Source: Mycoplasma parvum str. Indiana
GTDB taxonomy: Bacteria; Bacillota_I; Bacilli_A; Mycoplasmatales; Mycoplasmoidaceae
Direction: 5' to 3'
Assembly: GCF_000477415.1 (NCBI RefSeq)
Contig: NC_022575.1
Location: 248,001-312,000, forward strand
DNA: 64,000 bases
The position numbers and the translations under genes were made by a program. The notes below the pieces were generated by a model. That model searched no databases, was not told where the DNA came from, and saw only the letters and a list, made by a program, of their open reading frames with translations. This document shows, piece after piece, positions 51,791 to 62,804 of the stretch (positions are counted from its first letter, which is position 1; each line of letters starts with the position of its first letter).

Positions 51791-54700
51791 ACCTTAATTT
51801 TTTCTTCTATGATTTTCAATTGCTCAAATAACTTTAATATAGGAGAATTTAATTTAACTCGTTGCTCTAAATCTTCTCTATTTTTAAATATTCCTCCTCT
51901 TTTTCTTTCCGCTTCTATTTGATTAGCAGTTATATTACCTAATCTAGAAATAGAAGAAAAAGGGAGTAGAATAGTCCTATTTTTTGCATCTGGTTTAAAT
52001 ATAGAAGCATAAGACTCATTTAAATCAACCATTTTAAAAGTAATTCCTCTAGAAAGCATTTCCATAACTACTTCATAAATAATTACTAAATATTTAGTTT
52101 TTTCTATATTTTCTCCACTTTTTTTACCCTTAATTAATAACTTTCCTTCTTGAAATTTTTTTTTTATATATAGTAAATCATTAGTAATAATAGTTTCAAT
52201 ATCAAAATGTCTATTAGTAATAGTTAAATAAGCAGCATAAAACTCTACAGGATAATATAGCTTGAAAAATGCTATTTTTCAACACATCAAAACATAAGCG
52301 GTTGCGTGAGCTTTAGGAAAAATATAAGTAATTTTATTGGCACACTCAATATATCATTCAGGAACTCCAACTGATCTTAAAAGAGGTAAATCCTCTTTAG
52401 GAATTCCATAACCTTTTCTTACACTTTCTGTTACTCTAAAAGCATCTTGAATGCTTATTTTTTTCTTTAATAAATAATTCATAATATCATCTCTACAAGT
52501 TATAACTTCGCTTAAAGATAAATTTTTATTTGAAATTAATTTTTCTATATTATTCTTTCATACATTTTTTCCATGACTAATTCCTGAAATTCTAATTAAA
52601 TCCGAGAAATTATTAATTCTATTTCTACAAGCTTTAACAATTTCTCTAGTTTTTTCAGTTCCAAATTCAGGAAGCCCTATAGTTCCAACAATTTCCCCTA
52701 AAATATCTAATTTTTCCTGTGGGATATCTAATACACTAATATCGCTAAACATCTTTAATATTTTTTTATCTCTATAACTTATTCTCTCTAAATTAACTCC
52801 TGTAAATCTTGATAAAAGGGCTAAAATTGTTGGATCATCTTGACCTAGAATATCAAATTTGAATAAAGAATCTTTAAAAGTATCTTTATCAAAATGAGTA
52901 GTTAATCACTCACTTTCTATATCATTTGCTGGAAAATTAACAGGAGTATATTTATGAATAGAATCTCCCTTGGGAATAACAATTATTCCTCCGGGATGTT
53001 GTCCAGTAGTTCTTTTTATATCAATTAATTTATAAGCCAATCAGTGTAAATATCCTTTATTAAAGGTAATTTGATTATCTTGTAAATAATTTCTAGAAAG
53101 AGCAAAAGAAGTTTTTTCTGCAACAGCAGAAATAGTTCCTGCTCTGAAAGTATGATCTTTTCCGAAAAGCTCTCTTAAAAAAGTATGTGCTTTTTGTTGA
53201 TATTGTCCAGAAAAATTTAAGTCAATATCTGGCACTTTTTTTCTTTCTAATCCCAAGAAAGTTTCGAAAGGAATATTTTGACCATCAGTCAATAAATCAG
53301 TAGAACATTCAGGGCAGACTCTAGGCTCTAAATCAAAACCAGATTCTATGAAATTAGCACACAATTTAAAGAAAGAGCATTGACTACAAAAATAATGAGG
53401 GGGTAATGGATTTACCTCACTTATTTCCAATATATGAGCCAAAAAGGAGGACCCAACAGAGCCTCTCGATCCAACTAAATATCCTTCTTTTTTAGATTTC
53501 TTAACAAGAAGGTGAGCGCATCAATATACAGATTCATATCCATTATCAACTAAACCTTTTAATTCTTTGTCTAATGTTGTTTGTAAAAAGCTATTAGTTT
53601 TTTTTCCATATTTTTCTTCTATTTTCTTGGCAATATAACTTTTAATGTTTTCTAATGCTCCTTCTATTTTTGGAAGAGATAATGTTGTTTTATTGATAAT
53701 AATTCCTTCATCCACTCTATCAGCTAATTCTTCTCTATTGCTGAAGAACAAACCTTCCTTTTCTTCCTCAGAAAGAGGTAAGAAAGCATATTCTGAAATG
53801 AATCTTTCAGTAGTTCTCCAAGAATAATCAGGCAAAACATCATTGCTATGTTTGCTAGAGAACAAATAATGTCTTTTTCCTCCTATATTTTTAGCATGAA
53901 CTAACACTTTATATTGTTCAATTTCCCTATAATCCTGATATTTCAAGCAATAATTTGCAATTACTTTAAACTTACAATTATTTGCCCATTCATAGAATGT
54001 TTTTAAAAGAATTTCAATTTTTTCTAATGTAAAAAAGCCTCTATTAATTTCATGCCAGAAATTGGAGGGTGGAGGTAAACTTAAATAATCAAATTTTATC
54101 CCTTCTTCTTTAAATAACTCAAAATTATTATTCAAAATTGCATTTATAATAGAGCTGCTAGTAGGGGAAGAAAGAATAATTAATTCTTCTCTTCTCGATT
54201 CTATCGCCTCTCAATACAATCTTGGCCTATCAACAAAATTCTCAGTATGAGCTACAGAAACTAATTCATATAAATTTTCAAGTCCTTTTTGATTTTTTGC
54301 AAAAATAATGACATTATTGCCAAAATAATTTCGTAATAATTTTTTTCGATCGAAAAAAGTATTTAAATTACTTAACCCCTCATATGTATAAGGGTCTAGA
54401 AAAAGCTCTGAAAGTTGTTTCTCCCAAATTCTCCATAATTTAGCTAAACATTTAGTGTCATATTCCGAAGAGTGTAATTTTTGTTCTATAATATTCAAGG
54501 ACATTTTTTTAGATATTGCTGATAATGAATAAGATTTAGATTTTTTTTCATCTTCAAGAGCTTTACATAACTTTAGAGTATCTAAAATAGGATTATTTAG
54601 AATTTCTAGATCAGACTTTCTAAGCTCAGAATTTAAAAATGGAAGATCGAATTCTATTCCATTGTGGGCCATTAAAATAGTTCCAGCAACAAAGTCACTA

Positions 54701-56058
54701 ACTTCTTTTAACACTTCCTTTTTATCTCTCCCTAAGCTATTTAATTGCTCTTCTGTTATATGTGTCAGCTCAATAATTTCTTTACTCAATTTAGTATTGC
54801 ATTTAATATAGCTGTGATAATTCTCAATTACAGTTCCGAAGCTATATTTCAAGATATAAATTTCTATTATTTCATCAAATAAAGGATTTAATCCAGTAGT
54901 TTCAATATCGAAAATTGAATAAATTATTTCATTTTCAGCTTTTCAAACTTCAAAATTATCAAGAATTTTCAATCTATCTGAAATAACTTCAAATTCGGCC
55001 CCATAAAGAGGCTTTAATTTATATTTTTTAAAGCTTTTTTCAGATTCTGGGAAAGAATGAACATTATTAAAATCCGTCAATGCTAATACTTTGTAACCAG
55101 ATTCAGCAGACAATTTTGCTCACTCTTCGGTAGTAAATAAACCATCAAAGCTTGAATATTTAGTGTAAACATTCAAAGGGAAGGCTTTTTTTGATGATAA
55201 ATCGATATATTGAATTTCCTTTGGAGCTATTCCTTCTTCACAATTTAACAGTCAACCGTCATAATTAGAGAGTGTTTTTGTCTTGGAAAGATGCTCCACA
55301 TCCAACTTAAATTCAATTTCAAATCATTCTCCAACTTTCAACATTCTCAAAATATTTAATTTTTCCTGTTCTTCTATGAATCTTCCTAAAATTAAGAAAT
55401 AGTGATTTTTTGAATCTGTAAATCCTACTTTAAAGGCCTTTCTCTTTTTATATGAATAATTCTCAATTTCTTCTAAAAAATATAACTTGTAATTTCCTTT
55501 ATTTGTTTCACCCTTTTCTCTTTTATGAAAAAATCTAACTTCACTAAATTCATCAGAATTTGGATTCAAAATCGGAGTTATAGGAATATTATCTACTTTA
55601 GTTACAGAAATTCACATTTGGTGATAACCAAATAAATATTCCAAAAATTCTTGTAAATAATTACTATGAATTGACAAATATTTTTCTTGCTTTTCATTCT
55701 CAGTTTTAAAAATCAATTGAGGAAATTCAAAAATTATATTTTTCTCTTTTAAAGAGAATTCTTCTTTTTCATCAGCTTTGAAAGAAAAATATTTAAATCA
55801 TTCTGTAATTAATCTATATAAGGATGATGTATCGTAAAGAAAATTTAATTTCAGATGTATAAAACAAACTGATGAGGAAAAATTAAAAAATTTAATTAAT
55901 TCTGAAAATAAAGGCTCTTCAAAATATTCAATATAAATATCTAATCATTGATCAGAAAGAGTTTGATTTAATTCAGCTTTTTTTGTTAAAGCTTCAAATT
56001 CTTCTTCAGTAAAAAGATTTAAAGTATTGACAAAAAAGCTTTTAAACTGTTCTTCCAT
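51787..56058 (-). CDS. polC: DNA polymerase III alpha subunit, PolC type
   Basis: Replicative polymerase with built-in proofreading; 1423 residues. N-terminal domains and OB fold, a PHP domain split by the 3'-5' exonuclease ([41 protein letters not shown]), then the palm with [11 protein letters not shown] (catalytic Asp pair) and [12 protein letters not shown], plus helix-hairpin-helix and C-terminal parts. PHP metal ligands are lost: [10 protein letters not shown] and ALTDFNNV replace HxH and TDH. ATG start. Many TGA Trp codons, one continuous frame. Confidence 0.97.
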
Positions 56059-56079
56059 TAGATAATCATTTTTTAATAA

Positions 56080-56108
56080 TTAAAAACTAGCTGTAATTCA
56101 GCTAGTTT
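56080..56108 (-). terminator. Terminator between trmK and polC
   Basis: AAACTAGCTG (56084-56093), loop TAATT, CAGCTAGTTT (56099-56108); on the minus strand the stem is followed by TTTTTAATTATT. Likely ends the transcript that includes trmK before polC. Confidence 0.75.
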
Positions 56109-56133
56109 ATTTTTTTAAAAAGAAATAAAAAAA

Positions 56134-56823
56134 TTAAATTTTTTTATTCAACCTAACTTTAGAATATCATTCCATTCATTGTTTAATACTTTTGTCTTCC
56201 TTATTTTTTTTAAATTTAGCTCTCCATTCATAATAATTATCTCAATATTCTCAATATAAATCACTTTTAGAATTTTCTGCTAATATCTCAAAACTTTCAA
56301 GTTTATTTAAACCTTTAGAAAATAATAAGATTGGATAAATTTTTTTATTGTATCGAAAATATTTTTCTTTTCTCAGCTTTCATTCATTTTGTTTGAATCA
56401 ATCAAATATTTTTAAAGGATGAGTATGTGGAAGAATTAGAATTAAAACATTTTTTATTTTTACCCATTCTTTAGGATAATTTTCCAAAATTTTAAGAATT
56501 GTCGTTGAGCCCAGCCCAGCTAAAACAATTATTAATAAATTAGAAGAAGAAAAAGTTTTTAAATTAATTTTTTTAGATAAATTAATAAAACCATTAGAAT
56601 AAATAAACTCAGAGCAATTTTCTAATTCTTTCTTAGTATATAACTCTTTAGAACTTTCCAAAGCTTTTTTACTTAATTCAATATTCCAAACATTATTGAC
56701 TAATTTTTTAGAGAGTAAATTTAGGCCTAAAAGGCCTAAATCTGCCCCTATATCTATTAAAAGAGAATTATTAAAATGGGATAGTTCAGGAAGTAAACAT
56801 TCTGTTATTTTTTGTATCCTTAT
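56134..56823 (-). CDS. trmK: tRNA (adenine22-N1)-methyltransferase, TrmK family
   Basis: Probable m1A22 tRNA methyltransferase; 229 residues. Rossmann SAM motif SLLIDIGADLGLLGLNLL (family DIGTDHAYLP), then VLAGLGSTTILKIL (family IAGMGG) and LPHTHPLKIFDWF. The motif changes (GLGS for GMGG, no DHA) make it divergent. Start ATA at 56823 (or ATA at 56817): the frame opens with TAG and no ATG/GTG/TTG precedes the SAM motif. Several TGA Trp codons near the end. Position next to rpsD and polC. Confidence 0.75.
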
Positions 56824-56859
56824 ATACTAAAAAATTTAACTGAAAAATTGAATTATGAA

Positions 56860-57468
56860 TTAAGTATATTGTTTATATCACTCAGTAGCAAATACTTCAT
56901 TTAACTCCAAATTAATTTCAGCCCTTTCTGGATGTCTTAAATAAACAGCTTTATATTTATTTTCAAGTTGAATAAAAGGTAGAGGGGTAAAATTTGGAAA
57001 AAAATTAACCACAGGTATATTTCTACTTTTTTCAGCAACCTCAATAATCGAAGAAACTGGGACTATATAAGAAGGAATATCGACTTTTTTTCCATTTAAT
57101 CTAATATGGCCATGCACTATTAATTGTCTAGCAGCTCTCCTTGTATTAGCCATTCCAGAACGAAAAACTAAATTATCTAATTTACTTTCCAGCAGAATAA
57201 GAAAATTAAGAGCTAAAGAACCTTGCATCTTTTTTGCCATTCTGAAAAATCTTCTCATTTGTTTTTCACGTAAACCATATAAAATAGCAAGTTTTTGCTT
57301 CTCTCTTAATTGTTCACCATGTAAACTTAATTTTTTAAATTTAGTTGGACCATGTTGTCCGGGGCCATATTCCCTTTGCTTTCCTTTAGCAAATTCTCTT
57401 CCATCTTCATAAAAAGAAAAACCATGTTGTCTCGATTTTTTATAAAGAGGCCCTAAATATCTAGACAT
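56860..57468 (-). CDS. rpsD: 30S ribosomal protein S4
   Basis: 16S 5'-domain nucleator; 202 residues. MSRYLGPLYKKSRQHG, then S4/HSP70-like RNA-binding segment MANTRRAARQLIVHGHIRLNGKKVDIPSYIV. The reading frame passes TGA at 56878 to end TEWYKQYT with TAA at 56860; the standard-code end would be truncated. ATG start. Two bases after rpmB. Confidence 0.97.
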
Positions 57469-57470
57469 AT

Positions 57471-57674
57471 CTATTTAATTTTTCCATTTTTTCTTCAAGT
57501 TCGAACAGTTTTAACAGAAGTTCGAACTTTAAACTTTTTACCTGTTTTAGCATCAATTAATTGAAAATTTTGAATATTTAAATTTCAAGCTCTTTTAGTT
57601 GCATTCATAGCTTTAGATCTATTATTACCGGTTTTTGAACATCTACCGGTAACTCTATCTAATCTATTTCCCAT
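57471..57674 (-). CDS. rpmB: 50S ribosomal protein L28
   Basis: 67 residues from ATG at 57674: MGNRLDRVTGRCSKTGNNRSKAMNATKRAWNLN is the L28 signature, then GKKFKVRTSVKTVRT. TGA Trp in RTWRKNGKIK. It lies between rpsD and the giant coiled-coil gene, one base after the latter's stop region. Confidence 0.95.
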
Positions 57675-57675
57675 C

Positions 57676-60600
57676 TTAAGTAGAAGATTCTTTTTCTAAT
57701 TTAATTTCTACAATATTTTTTCTTCTTTCAGCTAATTTTTTGCTTATATCCTCAAAAGTATAATCCATCATTCCTTGTAACTCCATAAATATTTCTTCTA
57801 ATTCTTTAGACTTACCATCCAAATATTTTTGAAGATCCTCTAAATCATCTTTCATTTCTTCGCAAAGAATTTCTCTCTTTGTCTTTTCAATTTCACAAGC
57901 TTCTTTGTAATTGCCAGAAGCTTTTTTAAGAGTTTCAATTTCTTTCTCTAGCTCTAATAATCCCTCTTTTACCTCAACAATATCAATTTTCTTCTTTTCT
58001 TCTCTATATCTTTTTAGATTTAAATTTAATCAATCATCTATTGTAGGTTTATTTAATTTAATGGAAGCTTTTTTCTCTTTTATTTCTTTATCTCTCTCTT
58101 CTAAAGCCTCTAGAATTGATAAATAACTTTCATCTTCTAAAGAAAAAGTTTCTGATTCATCAAGTTTAAATGAAGAAAGACCGCAAGACTCTATGAAACT
58201 TAATTTTTCTTTAGATTTGATAAAGTAATCCCATTCACCTAATCTCTCAACTAAATCTGGATTTTCTAATTCCCCTTTATCACTAATATTTAATCTATTT
58301 CCCCAAACTTCTACACCTTTTAAAGTCATTACTTTTTGAGTTAAATTAGACAGCATATCTTTAAATTTATATCTAACTTCTGAAGTAGTGAAATTAGCTT
58401 CTTTTCAATTATGAAATTGAGATTTTTCAAATAATTTCAATTTTTTAATTCGTTCTTCTTCATCAGCTTCTTGAGGAAAATTGTTCTCAAAAGTTAATGT
58501 TTTGAATTTGTAATTCTTTTCTTCTAACCTTTTATTCATATCATTTTTACTTTGTTTTATTAACTCTTCTATTCTTTTCTTATTTTTTTCCTTAGATTCT
58601 TTTTCGACCTTCTTTTTTAAACGATATTCTTGTAAGGGTGTCAATTTAGCTCAAACTTGATCAATAACTAAGAAATCTTCATCATTTAACAATTTAGGAG
58701 AAAGACCTATTAACTCATTAATTTTTGGAATAGTATATTTCAAAGAAGGTTTGTAATAAATAAGTTTTTCTATTTCCGGAGATAAGGAAAGGTGAGATTT
58801 TTCCATTTTAGGCAAAAATCTGTAATAGCTTTCTGAAGGTTTAGGTTTTGATAAAAAATAACCTAATGTCTTAAATTCATCAACCATTTCGTTATAAACT
58901 CTTTCTCATTCTTTTTCTCTTGTTTTAGATTCTTGAAAAAGATTTTCTTGATTTAAATACATTCTCTTCAAATTCAGAACAATAATTTCTGAAAATTCTC
59001 TAATTAATTTCTCCTTTCTAGAAATTATTTTTTCAATATATTCAATTCCTTGAAGAGCTCAATCTTTTCATACTTTACTCATTGCATTATTCATTAATGA
59101 TAAATGTGAAGCATAGGAAGTGCTAATACTATTTTGAAAATCTTGCACTTCTCCCCTTAAAGTGGAAATAAATGAAGCATATTGATTTTCAATTCTCTCA
59201 ACTTTCAATTTCATCGCATAAATTTCTTCCCTATATTTATCAACTTTTTCTCGAAAGATATCTCCTTTTTCTCGAAGACTTCTAGATCTATCTTCATAAT
59301 CCGCATAAGAATCAAGCCTCTTTAATCTATCAAGATATTTAGATAATTTATTTTTTTCTTGATCAATTTGTTTTTGAATATTGTATTTAGAAATTTCAAG
59401 AGATCCTTTAATTTCTAATTCTTTTAATTGATCAGTTCTTTTCAATTTTTGTTCTTTTTCCTTTTGTTGATAAATCAATTTAGATAATTCTTGATCTTGT
59501 GATAAAAACTCTAATTTCAATTCAGCTTTTCTAGCTTTATGTAAAATACTTAATTTTTCAAATAAAACTCTCTCAATTTCTTGTTGATAATAAATAATTT
59601 CATTTATTTGATCATTAAGTTCAAATAAAGTATTTCCAACCTGTCAATCATATTGAGAAAGAATAGCATTTGAGCCGAAAATAGTTAAATAGAATTTTGC
59701 ATCAAAATTACTCAAAGAAGAAAATTTTTGAATTCTAGAAGAATATTCTTCTAATAATCTCATTGTTTTTTCAATATCTTCTAAAATTCCTTTTTTTTCT
59801 TTCATTGTTTGAAGATATAGAAGATCACTTTCTGGAGATTTTCCCTTAACAAATAGCTTTTCTTTTAAATCAACAAGATAAGCGCTTAAATCATTATTTT
59901 TGCTATTCAACTCATTAATTTTGCGATCTAATAATTGTTTGAATGAGCTATCTTGCCCATCATATTTTTGTAAAATTACATTTTTTTGCAAATTAGATCA
60001 AAGATTGGCATCAAGCTCATTATTTGTCTCTCTTTTAGAAATTAATTGTTCTAATTGTCTAGGATTTAAAGAGCTGTAATAATTCTTTAATTGAATTGCA
60101 AAATCATCGACTTTCTTATATTGGGTGGAAATTGAAAATCAAAAGTGGTGGGAATTATTTAATTCCCTAACTAAAGAAAATGGAAAATTAGCATTAAAAT
60201 ATTTAGCTCTTTGTAATGATTTGCAAGGCTTTTTAATCAGTTCTTGATATTTCTCTTCTGGAGTAGGAACTAAATCCAATAAATCTTTCTTTTCTTGTGG
60301 CTTTGAAATATCAGAGCTAAGAGGATTTAGATTTTCTTTTTTATTGTCGTGCTCTTTAATTATTTTTTCAGCAATTTTTTGCCCTTCTAAAAGTAAAAAA
60401 TTAGAGAAAAGCTCATCTGGAGAGAAAAAACAAGATCTTCAAGAAAAAGACTTTAATCGAATTTTTTCATGTTTCTTAAATTTTTTAGAAAGTTCAATAG
60501 ACTCTTCCTCTAAATCTGACTGTTTAATGAATGAGCCTGAAGAGGGCTCAGGAATAACTGATTGACTTGGAGGCTCAATTAAAGTAAGCTCATCTTCTTT

Positions 60601-60933
60601 CTTAAGTAAAACATCCAGTGGATATTGAGTGTCTAAATAAACAAGACCAAATTCTGTCGGAACATCTTTAGCCTCTTTAATTGTCATTAAAACATCAGAA
60701 AAAAATTCTTTTTTTACTAAAAAATAATTCTTATTTAATATTTCTTTCACATAATAATCTACCCTTCCTAAACGAAGTTCATAAAAATCTACTAATTTGG
60801 GATCCAAACTAGATGAAAGTTTTAACCCTTTAGCTCCGCTCAATAAATTAATCATTTCCTGAGAAGCTATGAAAACATAAGCTGTTTTATGATTGTTGTT
60901 CATAAATGTTTGAATTTTTTCTTTTAAAGGCAT
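57676..60933 (-). CDS. Giant coiled-coil protein, unknown function
   Basis: 1085 residues, one frame joined over many TGA Trp codons. N-terminal 115 residues have a compact alpha/beta look (HKTAYVFIASQEMINLL, FGLVYLDTQYPLDVLL), then a Pro/Ser linker (EPPSQSVIPEPSSGS), then about 850 residues of heptad-rich helix (e.g. LDRKINELNSKNNDLSAYL). No membrane helix or signal peptide. No EAGR box, the aromatic/Gly repeat of attachment-organelle proteins. Size and heptads suggest a cytoskeletal or scaffold protein, but family is unknown. Confidence 0.85.
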
Positions 60934-61041
60934 CCCTTAAATTATTATTAAATAATTAGAAACCAAAAAAATTTATATTTATTGAAGGCGAACTTACGCC
61001 CTTTCGCGCTTTAACAGAAAAAATTCAATGAAAAAATTAAT

Positions 61042-61449
61042 TTAGTATTTCTTTCGAACTCTTAAATTATTTCCTTTCTCCATCTTTTCATCTATCATCT
61101 CTTTAGTAACTTTAAATTGATTTCTCTCGCCTCTTCTAGAAAAAACAGCTTCAATATTAATAAATGAATCATCATCTAAAAAAGCTGCAGCAATTGTTTC
61201 AAAAGAAAGGCCAAAAGGACTACCTCATCTTCAATTATTTATAAATAAAGATATTTTTTCAGCTATTTGAGTAGCTAGAAAAAAAAATACCAAAAACGGA
61301 AAAATTAAAAAAGAAAGGGAAAGGGAAAAAATAAGTCCTACGCAAAATAAAACAGAAAAAGAGAAAAGTGAAAAATATTTTTTAAAAGAAGATAAATTTT
61401 CAGAGTTTTCTGCAGGAGCCTCCGAAAACACTATCTTTTTAATTGGCAA
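61042..61449 (-). CDS. Small hypothetical membrane protein
   Basis: 135 residues from TTG. N-terminal hydrophilic 25 residues, two closely spaced hydrophobic helices (YFSLFSFSVLFCVGLIF and LSFLIFPFLVFFFLAT), then an 80-residue soluble tail with FETIAAAFLDDDSFINIEAVF and a basic end. TGA Trp in the tail. Between ecfA and the coiled-coil gene, same strand. No family recognised. Confidence 0.7.
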
Positions 61450-61536
61450 ATTAATTAAAAACCTTTATCTTAAAAAACCAATATATTTTAAGATTTTAAA
61501 GATTAATTATATAACTTTGAAAATTAACTTAAAAAT

Positions 61537-62406
61537 TTAATTTTTGTTTATTAATTTTGAAATATTTTTAATTAATTCTTCTTCAGAGGAAAATGAAGGA
61601 ATATTTAATGAATATTCCTCTAATAAAGAATTACCTAATTGAATAGAAAAAGGGGGAGTTAGAGATAATTCTTTAAAAAAAGAAGCTGGTAGCTTAAATA
61701 ATTCTTTAACACTTTTTAAATGAGAAACAATTTTTCCTTTGGAAAAAATAATTATCTCATCAGCTTGTAATAATTCTTCCATATCGTGAGTAATTGAAAT
61801 TACAGTTTTCTTGTAATCTACAACTAATTGTTTCATTAATTTAACAATTTGTTGTTTTTCTGTTGGGGAGAGTAAAGAACTAGATTCATCAAATAAAAAT
61901 AATGCTGGATTAAAAGCCAAAACAGAGGCAATAGCAATTTTTTGTTTTTGCCCTCCAGAAAGAATAGCTGGAGATTTATTTTTTAAATCTTCTAAATTTA
62001 AAGCTTCAATTAATTCAGAAACTATTTTGGACATTAAAGCTGGAGGAACTTTTTTATTTTCAAGACCAAAAGCTAACTCTTCTTCAATTGAAGAAGTAAT
62101 GAACTGACTATCAGGATTTTGAAAAACCACTCCCAAAAAAGAGAAAATTTGTTGATAATTTATTCTAGTTATAGGCTTATTGAAAATATGAATAGTTCCT
62201 GATTGAGGCTTTAATAAACTTGTCAAAAGTTTTGAAAAAGTTGATTTACCAGAACCATTATGCCCTACTATACAAAAATATTTTTCAGAATCAAGCGAGA
62301 TAGATAAATTTTTTATAAAAGGTTTATTTTTTGTATAAGAAAAGCAAAGTTTATTAACCTCTATAGCTTTTACTTTTTCCCCTCTTCGGGGATTTTCTTG
62401 TGAAAT
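61537..62406 (-). CDS. ecfA: ECF transporter ATP-binding protein
   Basis: Energises vitamin/cofactor uptake with EcfT; about 289 residues. Walker A GHNGSGKSTFSKLL, Q-loop VFQNPDSQFI, signature LSGGQKQKIAIASVLA, Walker B LFLFDESSSLLSP, switch His SITHDMEEL. The Walker B Pro is Ser, and the D-loop Asp is Ser (SLLSP instead of SxLDP). No ATG/GTG/TTG fits: ATT at 62406 or ATA at 62364 must start translation. Partner A subunit not seen. Confidence 0.91.
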   Translation of the reverse strand: MSQENPRRGEKVKAIEVNKLCFSYTKNKPFIKNLSISLDSEKYFCIVGHNGSGKSTFSKLLTSLLKPQSGTIHIFNKPITRINYQQIFSFLGVVFQNPDSQFITSSIEEELAFGLENKKVPPALMSKIVSELIEALNLEDLKNKSPAILSGGQKQKIAIASVLAFNPALFLFDESSSLLSPTEKQQIVKLMKQLVVDYKKTVISITHDMEELLQADEIIIFSKGKIVSHLKSVKELFKLPASFFKELSLTPPFSIQLGNSLLEEYSLNIPSFSSEEELIKNISKLINKN

Positions 62407-62545
62407 TACTCTTTTAAATTTATTTTTTTATTGTTTTATTTTTATATTTAAAAAATTAATTAATCGAAAAAACAATAGAAAAAGGTAACGGGAAGAATTT
62501 TAAAAATTTTCATACAAATAGAACTTTTGATTATTTATAAAGATC

Positions 62546-62797
62546 CTAGCCAGTTTCTCCCTTGTCTTTTTTTAACTCCTTAGTTTTGGCTTTTAAATAT
62601 TTAACTAAATAGAAAATAACAACTGAAGTAATTTGAAAAATTACGATTGACCAATGTTGAGCTATCCAAGCAAGTATAAAAAGAACGATATAAAAAATTC
62701 AAAAAATTACTAAAAATATCTTTTTTAATAATAATTTCGCTAATATTACTAGATATTTTGGAATTAATTTCCAATCAAAACTTCAACGAAAATTCAA
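62546..62797 (-). CDS. Small two-helix membrane protein within the ECF cluster
   Basis: 83 residues from TTG at 62797, overlapping no other gene except for 8 bases downstream of ecfT. Two helices: IFLVIFWIFYIVLFILAWIA and SIVIFQITSVVIFYLV, then a Lys-rich tail ending KGETG. TTG lies in a tandem repeat TTCAACGAAAA (plus strand). Could be a small accessory of the ECF transporter; unrecognised. Confidence 0.55.
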
Positions 62798-62804
62798 CGA
62801 AAAT

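Noticed and set aside
60981-61010. Possible terminator GGCG...CGCC after the small membrane protein
   Set aside because: Only four GC pairs, no U run on either strand.
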